From NCBI GenBank assembly GCA_001804315.1, contig MHFT01000028.1:1-38114 (forward strand): a stretch of DNA of 38,114 nt, in the 5' to 3' direction. How positions within the stretch are numbered: the first letter of the stretch is position 1; each line of letters opens with the position of its first letter. The notes beneath the pieces were generated by a model. It saw only the letters and a list, made by a program, of their open reading frames with translations. It was not told the DNA's origin and made no database searches. The DNA comes from Omnitrophica bacterium RIFCSPLOWO2_12_FULL_50_11. GTDB taxonomy: Bacteria; Omnitrophota; Omnitrophia; Omnitrophales; Danuiimicrobiaceae. The translations under genes and the position numbers were made by a program. Below are positions 34,612-38,114 of this stretch, one piece after another.

Positions 34612-35640
34612 TTACCATTGCTCCAGTGCTTCTCCAAATCGGCGAGAAACGTAATCCACCAGTGAAACGATCTGCTCATACGGCATCCGTTTCGGACCCA
34701 ACACACCCAGCCCCCCGACCGTCCGATTGTGCATTTGATAAGGAGCGGCCACAAGGGAACAATCCTGCATTTCCTCATAATCGTGCTCCAACCCGATCAG
34801 CACTTGAATGCCCTTCTGTTCGAGGGTGCGTTGGAGCAGCTCTACCAGCACCTCACGCTCTTCTAAGGCTTGAAACAGACGATGAGATTTCTCCAAATTT
34901 TGAAACTCGGGCTGTCCCAAAACGTGATGCGATCCTTCTAAAGAAAGCCTTCGCAGCGGAAACGCAGCACAACCTTCACAAACGATCGTGCGCGCCAATC
35001 CGTAAAGCGATCGCAAGTGATCCGTGACACGTTTTATTTTTTCGTCTAAATGCGAACGAATTTGATCCAAAAACATCCCTCGCAGTTCATCATTGAGGAG
35101 CTGCGCAACGCGAGTTAATTCTGCCTCTGGAATTTCTTCCTTCACTTCAATGGCACAATTTTCAACGAAACCATTCCCTGCCACCCAGACGACAAGCAAA
35201 AGGCGCTTTCCCAGCTTTGTCAATTCGATCCGGTTCAAGACGAGAGACTGAAAATTGGGAAATGCAACACAAGCGGCTTGAACCGATAGTTCCGAAAGCA
35301 TTCTTGACGTCCGCTCTACCAAGCATTCAATCCGATCTCCTCGGTTTCGGTACTCACGCGCCACCAACGTGCTGACGTGCGGCGCCACTTTCGTTTCTGA
35401 CATCAGATGGTCGACATAGTAACGATATCCCTGGTCCGATGGTACCCGGCCAGCCGATGGATGAGGTTGTGTCACGTACTCAAGGTCCTCAAGCTCATGC
35501 ATTACATTTCGAATCGTCGCCGATGATAACCCTTGACCAAAGCGCTCGGCAATCGTTTCAGAACCAACGGGTTTCCCCGTTTTGATATGAGTGCCGACAA
35601 CCATTCCCAATACTTTCTCGTGCCGTCTCGTAAGGGTCAT
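34612..35640 (-). CDS. hrcA: Heat-inducible repressor HrcA
   Basis: 342 residues. N-terminal winged helix (GKPVGSETIAERFGQGLSSATIRNVMHELEDL) and C-terminal GAF-like part ending GVLGPKRMPYEQIVSLVDYVSR. It represses its own operon by binding the CIRCE operator located 40 bases upstream, and depends on chaperones for activity in well-studied bacteria. Confidence 0.95.
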   Translation of the reverse strand: MTLTRRHEKVLGMVVGTHIKTGKPVGSETIAERFGQGLSSATIRNVMHELEDLEYVTQPHPSAGRVPSDQGYRYYVDHLMSETKVAPHVSTLVAREYRNRGDRIECLVERTSRMLSELSVQAACVAFPNFQSLVLNRIELTKLGKRLLLVVWVAGNGFVENCAIEVKEEIPEAELTRVAQLLNDELRGMFLDQIRSHLDEKIKRVTDHLRSLYGLARTIVCEGCAAFPLRRLSLEGSHHVLGQPEFQNLEKSHRLFQALEEREVLVELLQRTLEQKGIQVLIGLEHDYEEMQDCSLVAAPYQMHNRTVGGLGVLGPKRMPYEQIVSLVDYVSRRFGEALEQW

Positions 35641-35679
35641 CTTTTAAGTCCGCTTAAACACTAGAGTTGTGAACACAGT

Positions 35680-35706
35680 TTAGCACTCTAAAACCAAGAG
35701 TGCTAA
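35680..35706. promoter_or_regulatory. CIRCE operator
   Basis: Perfect consensus: TTAGCACTC, 9 bases, GAGTGCTAA. It is placed just downstream of the predicted -10 of hrcA, so HrcA would block transcription of hrcA-grpE-dnaJ-fmdB. Confidence 0.97.
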
Positions 35707-35712
35707 TGCAGG

Positions 35713-35741
35713 ATGATATCATATGACCTCAATCATTTCAA
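35713..35741 (-). promoter_or_regulatory. Promoter of the hrcA operon
   Basis: Minus strand TTGAAA (35736-35741) and TATCAT (35713-35718) with a 17-base spacer. Predicted transcription starts at the edge of the CIRCE site. Confidence 0.65.
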
Positions 35742-35753
35742 CCCAGGGCGATC

Positions 35754-35809
35754 ATCCCCCACCACTTTAAGGTTCGTCCCAAGTGACATTCCTTAAAGTG
35801 GTGGGGGAT
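35754..35809. repeat. Palindromic element copy C (56 bp)
   Basis: 19-bp perfect arms (ATCCCCCACCACTTTAAGG at 35754-35772; reverse complement at 35791-35809) around an 18-base loop. It shares the ATCCCCCACCA end with copies A, B and D but has its own core. The lipoprotein TGA stop overlaps its right end by one base. Confidence 0.9.
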
Positions 35810-37242
35810 CAAGAAGTATGGGACGGGAGATGAGAAGTTGCCCCCAGCAACTGCTGAAGCTCGCGCTTTTTCCGGCGGAAAAGATCGAGCTCATCGGGGG
35901 AAATTTTAAACGCTTGAGATGCGCCGGCAGGTTCCCAAATAAGCTCCAGGCGGTCGTAGTCTGTAAATCGGTAACTCCGTATCACAAGCACAAATTCACG
36001 AAGCGCCGCTTCTAAAACATAGAGTACGTCTTCGTCACCGATCACACGTTCCATGGTCATCGGTGCCGTCTGCATTGATTTTGTCACAAAATTAAAGTAA
36101 AGTTCAAAACGAGGTTCCTCCCCAAGGGCAGCGGCTTCTTTTCCTGCTCCACGAAAAATAAATTGGAGCCGAGCCAGATTAATCGTGAGGCGCACACGCT
36201 CATCGACAGTGAGCAATCCTTGCACCCGCCGATTCAGCTGTAATGCTAAGAATTCCCCAAGAAAGATCTCTTCTACAGCAAACCGTTCCGACCAAGCATC
36301 GATATTTTGATACAGGGCAAGCTCCCTTGGAAATGACACTGGTCTCAATTGATTCATTTCATCCAGATAGTGAAATGGAATAACATGCACGATTTTATAT
36401 TCTGTCACAGCGGGTTGAACGATAAAGATGTATTCAAATTCGGTGCCAGAGGAATAAGGAATCAGGGAAGGCGGCGTCCCAGGCTTACGTTCAAATGTCT
36501 CACGCACCTTTGCGTAGACAAGCGCCTGCAGGTTGTCAAACGGATGGCTCCTTATCGCAACAAGTTCCACGCGCGCACTCTGTTTGTGCTTCAAAGCGGT
36601 AAGAAAGTCGTAAAAAAATCCCGACACGGTTTCCGGACTTGGGGGAACGGAGAAATAACGCTGCCCGAGTTCGCCGGCGTCCATGGTGCCAATGTTAGAG
36701 AACAAGTCACGGACCGGTTTTTCCCAAAGGATGGGGCGGTTCAGTTTCAGTTCATGAATCACACGCTTCCGGTATTCCGACCGTGGGATATCCCAAAGCC
36801 TGACACGTCTGACATCCGGAATGTAGCCTTTCAGCACAAGCTCAAGTCCCGTGCCCTCGACATCTGAAGCCCTCAGCTCGTAAAAATCAATGGGCCTATC
36901 TGTACTCAGCATCACTCGAGAAATGGCAAACAAAACATCCTCGAGCTGATTCATCGCCTCCGGATCCGGCTCAAAAAGTGATTCGAGATTCTCCACCTGT
37001 CCGGAAACAACCAAGTGCCGAACGTCCATCGTAAATAATTTCTTGAGGGGAAGAAACACACCGATCGTTCTCCCGACGATTTTGACATCGACATGTTCAA
37101 TCCCATACTCCTTACGGCAAATCTCCTGGATCGAACTTGCGATTTTTTCGTCGGGATAAGTGACAGCTTGACAACCAGCAAGAAGGGTCAAGAGAAGAGT
37201 GAAGAAAGAATTCTGAATCACCTTTAATATCGATGTGCACAT
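35809..37242 (-). CDS. Lipoprotein of unknown function
   Basis: 477 residues. Signal peptide with lipobox LLAGC (Cys near residue 24), so it is lipid-anchored. No domain recognised; the body is a soluble mixed alpha/beta sequence (VRRVRLWDIPRSEYRKRV, RVRLTINLARLQFIF, DYDRLELIWEPAG) with no second membrane helix. The GTG start is uncertain: a GTG 21 bases later also fits a signal peptide. It lies between ftsH and the hrcA operon with palindromic elements on both sides. Confidence 0.75.
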   Translation of the reverse strand: MCTSILKVIQNSFFTLLLTLLAGCQAVTYPDEKIASSIQEICRKEYGIEHVDVKIVGRTIGVFLPLKKLFTMDVRHLVVSGQVENLESLFEPDPEAMNQLEDVLFAISRVMLSTDRPIDFYELRASDVEGTGLELVLKGYIPDVRRVRLWDIPRSEYRKRVIHELKLNRPILWEKPVRDLFSNIGTMDAGELGQRYFSVPPSPETVSGFFYDFLTALKHKQSARVELVAIRSHPFDNLQALVYAKVRETFERKPGTPPSLIPYSSGTEFEYIFIVQPAVTEYKIVHVIPFHYLDEMNQLRPVSFPRELALYQNIDAWSERFAVEEIFLGEFLALQLNRRVQGLLTVDERVRLTINLARLQFIFRGAGKEAAALGEEPRFELYFNFVTKSMQTAPMTMERVIGDEDVLYVLEAALREFVLVIRSYRFTDYDRLELIWEPAGASQAFKISPDELDLFRRKKRELQQLLGATSHLPSHTS

Positions 37243-37290
37243 AGGTACAAAAAAATAGCGGAGCAGATTGCTCCGCTGTCGTCCTGCGCT

Positions 37291-37364
37291 AATCCCCCAC
37301 CACTTTTAATTTTGGTGGTTGGAACAGTTTACGTGACGCATCCATTCAAAAGTGGTGGGGGATT
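37291..37364. repeat. Palindromic element copy D (74 bp)
   Basis: 17-bp perfect arms (AATCCCCCACCACTTTT at 37291-37307; reverse complement at 37348-37364) around a 40-base centre that contains TTTTGGTGGTTGGAAC. It lies between the ftsH stop and the lipoprotein start and could act as a hairpin in the ftsH 3' RNA. Confidence 0.88.
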
Positions 37365-37378
37365 AAACCCTGATGAGG

Positions 37379-38114
37379 TTATCCTGCTGCCGCTTGCTGC
37401 GGCCCGCCGGCAGCTTCAGAGCTGGGTTTCTGAGGCGGCTCATTCTTGGGTGCAAAGGCCCTTGGATTGGCTTTTCCGTATTCGGCAAAGATCTCTTCGA
37501 TCTCGTCAAACTCAAGCTCTTCACGCACGAGCAGCTCATGAGCAAAGCGGTCAAGGATCTTCCTTTCTTTGGTTAAGAGTTCCTCGACCTCGCGAATGCA
37601 CTCTCGGAGGATCCGATTTGTGTCGTCATTGAGCTGCGTCTTCACGGTCTCCGAAAGTTCATTCTCAGGAACGGCTGTATAATCCCCAACATACCCAGAA
37701 GGACCCATCCCCAATTCCCATACCATAAAGTGTGCGATCCGCATCGCCTTGGAAAAATCAGCCGAAACACCGCTCGTCGTGACGCCTTTTTTCAGCTTCT
37801 CCGCCACGTAACCCGCCAAGGCACACTTAATATCAGCGAGCAGCTTTTCCCGGTCATGAGAAAAATATTCCTCGCGCGGCTGATGATGCACCACGCCTAA
37901 CGTCAATTTCCTGGGAATGATCGATGCCTTAAATACGTCATCGATCGGGTGGAGGAAATAAATCGTCAGCAGATGACCTGCTTCGTGGAAGGCGGTCATT
38001 TCTTTTTCTGACTCCTGCATCTTCCTTCTATTTTTGACGCCAAGTTCAATCCGCTCAATCGCCTCGGTAATCTCCTTGTACGAGACGACATCCTTGCCGT
38101 CCCGTGTCGCTAGA
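37379..38114 (-). CDS. ftsH: ATP-dependent zinc protease FtsH-like, C-terminal part
   Basis: Partial: the frame runs to the window edge and begins outside. Before the visible Met it reads LATRDGKDVVSYKEI and then ERIELGVKNRRK, the usual FtsH linker after the AAA domain. The zinc motif HEAGH (FHEAGHLLTIYFLHP) and a probable third ligand Asp in SADFSKAMRIAHFMV are present, with ELGMGPSGYVG following. The tail is Pro/Ala-rich. It would degrade membrane and short-lived proteins at the inner membrane. The AAA module cannot be checked here. Confidence 0.9.
   Translation of the reverse strand, partial: LATRDGKDVVSYKEITEAIERIELGVKNRRKMQESEKEMTAFHEAGHLLTIYFLHPIDDVFKASIIPRKLTLGVVHHQPREEYFSHDREKLLADIKCALAGYVAEKLKKGVTTSGVSADFSKAMRIAHFMVWELGMGPSGYVGDYTAVPENELSETVKTQLNDDTNRILRECIREVEELLTKERKILDRFAHELLVREELEFDEIEEIFAEYGKANPRAFAPKNEPPQKPSSEAAGGPQQAAAG

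Overview
The window carries about 34 protein genes, one tRNA gene and an unusual number of palindromic repeats. It looks like a chromosomal segment of a Gram-negative bacterium from a poorly characterised lineage. The envelope genes (porin ending in Phe, lipoprotein, PstS with signal peptide) show an outer membrane. The metabolic set recalls candidate phyla such as Omnitrophota: citramalate synthase, a phosphoglycerate-mutase-like gene in the homoserine kinase slot, short MetE proteins, a membrane diadenylate cyclase, and a DUF5678/retropepsin pair. That placement is only an inference from gene content. Four genes at about 16.6-20.0 kb are on the + strand; everything else is on the - strand.

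Layout, left to right. (1) 0-6.3 kb: aspartate-family amino acid operon, transcribed hom > thrC > apgM-like > lysC > cimA (cimA is cut by the window edge). (2) 6.5-9.4 kb: PrxQ peroxiredoxin, two tandem MetE-type proteins (one with its zinc ligands lost), and a PilZ protein. (3) 9.5-16.2 kb: permease, 2-Cys peroxiredoxin, membrane protein, macrodomain, PilZ, nicotinamidase, nicotinate phosphoribosyltransferase, DUF2231 membrane protein, and c-di-AMP synthase. (4) 16.6-20.0 kb, + strand: MFS transporter, DUF5678 protein, retropepsin-like protease, and PntA part 1. (5) 20.1-29.3 kb: a complete phosphate regulon, transcribed tRNA-Pro, phoB, phoR, porin, pstS, pstC, pstA, pstB1, pstB2, then a zinc-ribbon protein, with no phoU. 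(6) 29.4-38.1 kb: gpsA, a FecR-domain protein, a thioesterase, fmdB, dnaJ, grpE, hrcA with a CIRCE operator, a lipoprotein, and the 3' part of ftsH.

The most notable observations are these. The two PstB ATPases carry complementary defects: PstB1 lacks the Q-loop Gln and the H-loop His, and PstB2 has a mutated signature motif. A heterodimer would therefore have exactly one canonical ATP site. Between the porin and pstS lies a run of at least seven perfect or near-perfect hairpins of different sequence, some directly abutting. A four-copy palindromic element family with ATCCCCCACCA ends is scattered at gene borders. Two 103-bp copies supply the ribosome-binding region and start codon of the downstream gene inside a 13-bp inverted repeat, and one of them also encodes the C-terminal tail of homoserine dehydrogenase. 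A possible IS200/IS605 right-end remnant precedes the FecR gene.

Functional themes: threonine/methionine/isoleucine precursor synthesis from aspartate and citramalate, NAD salvage and ADP-ribose handling, second messengers (c-di-AMP, c-di-GMP), peroxide defence, phosphate starvation, and heat shock.
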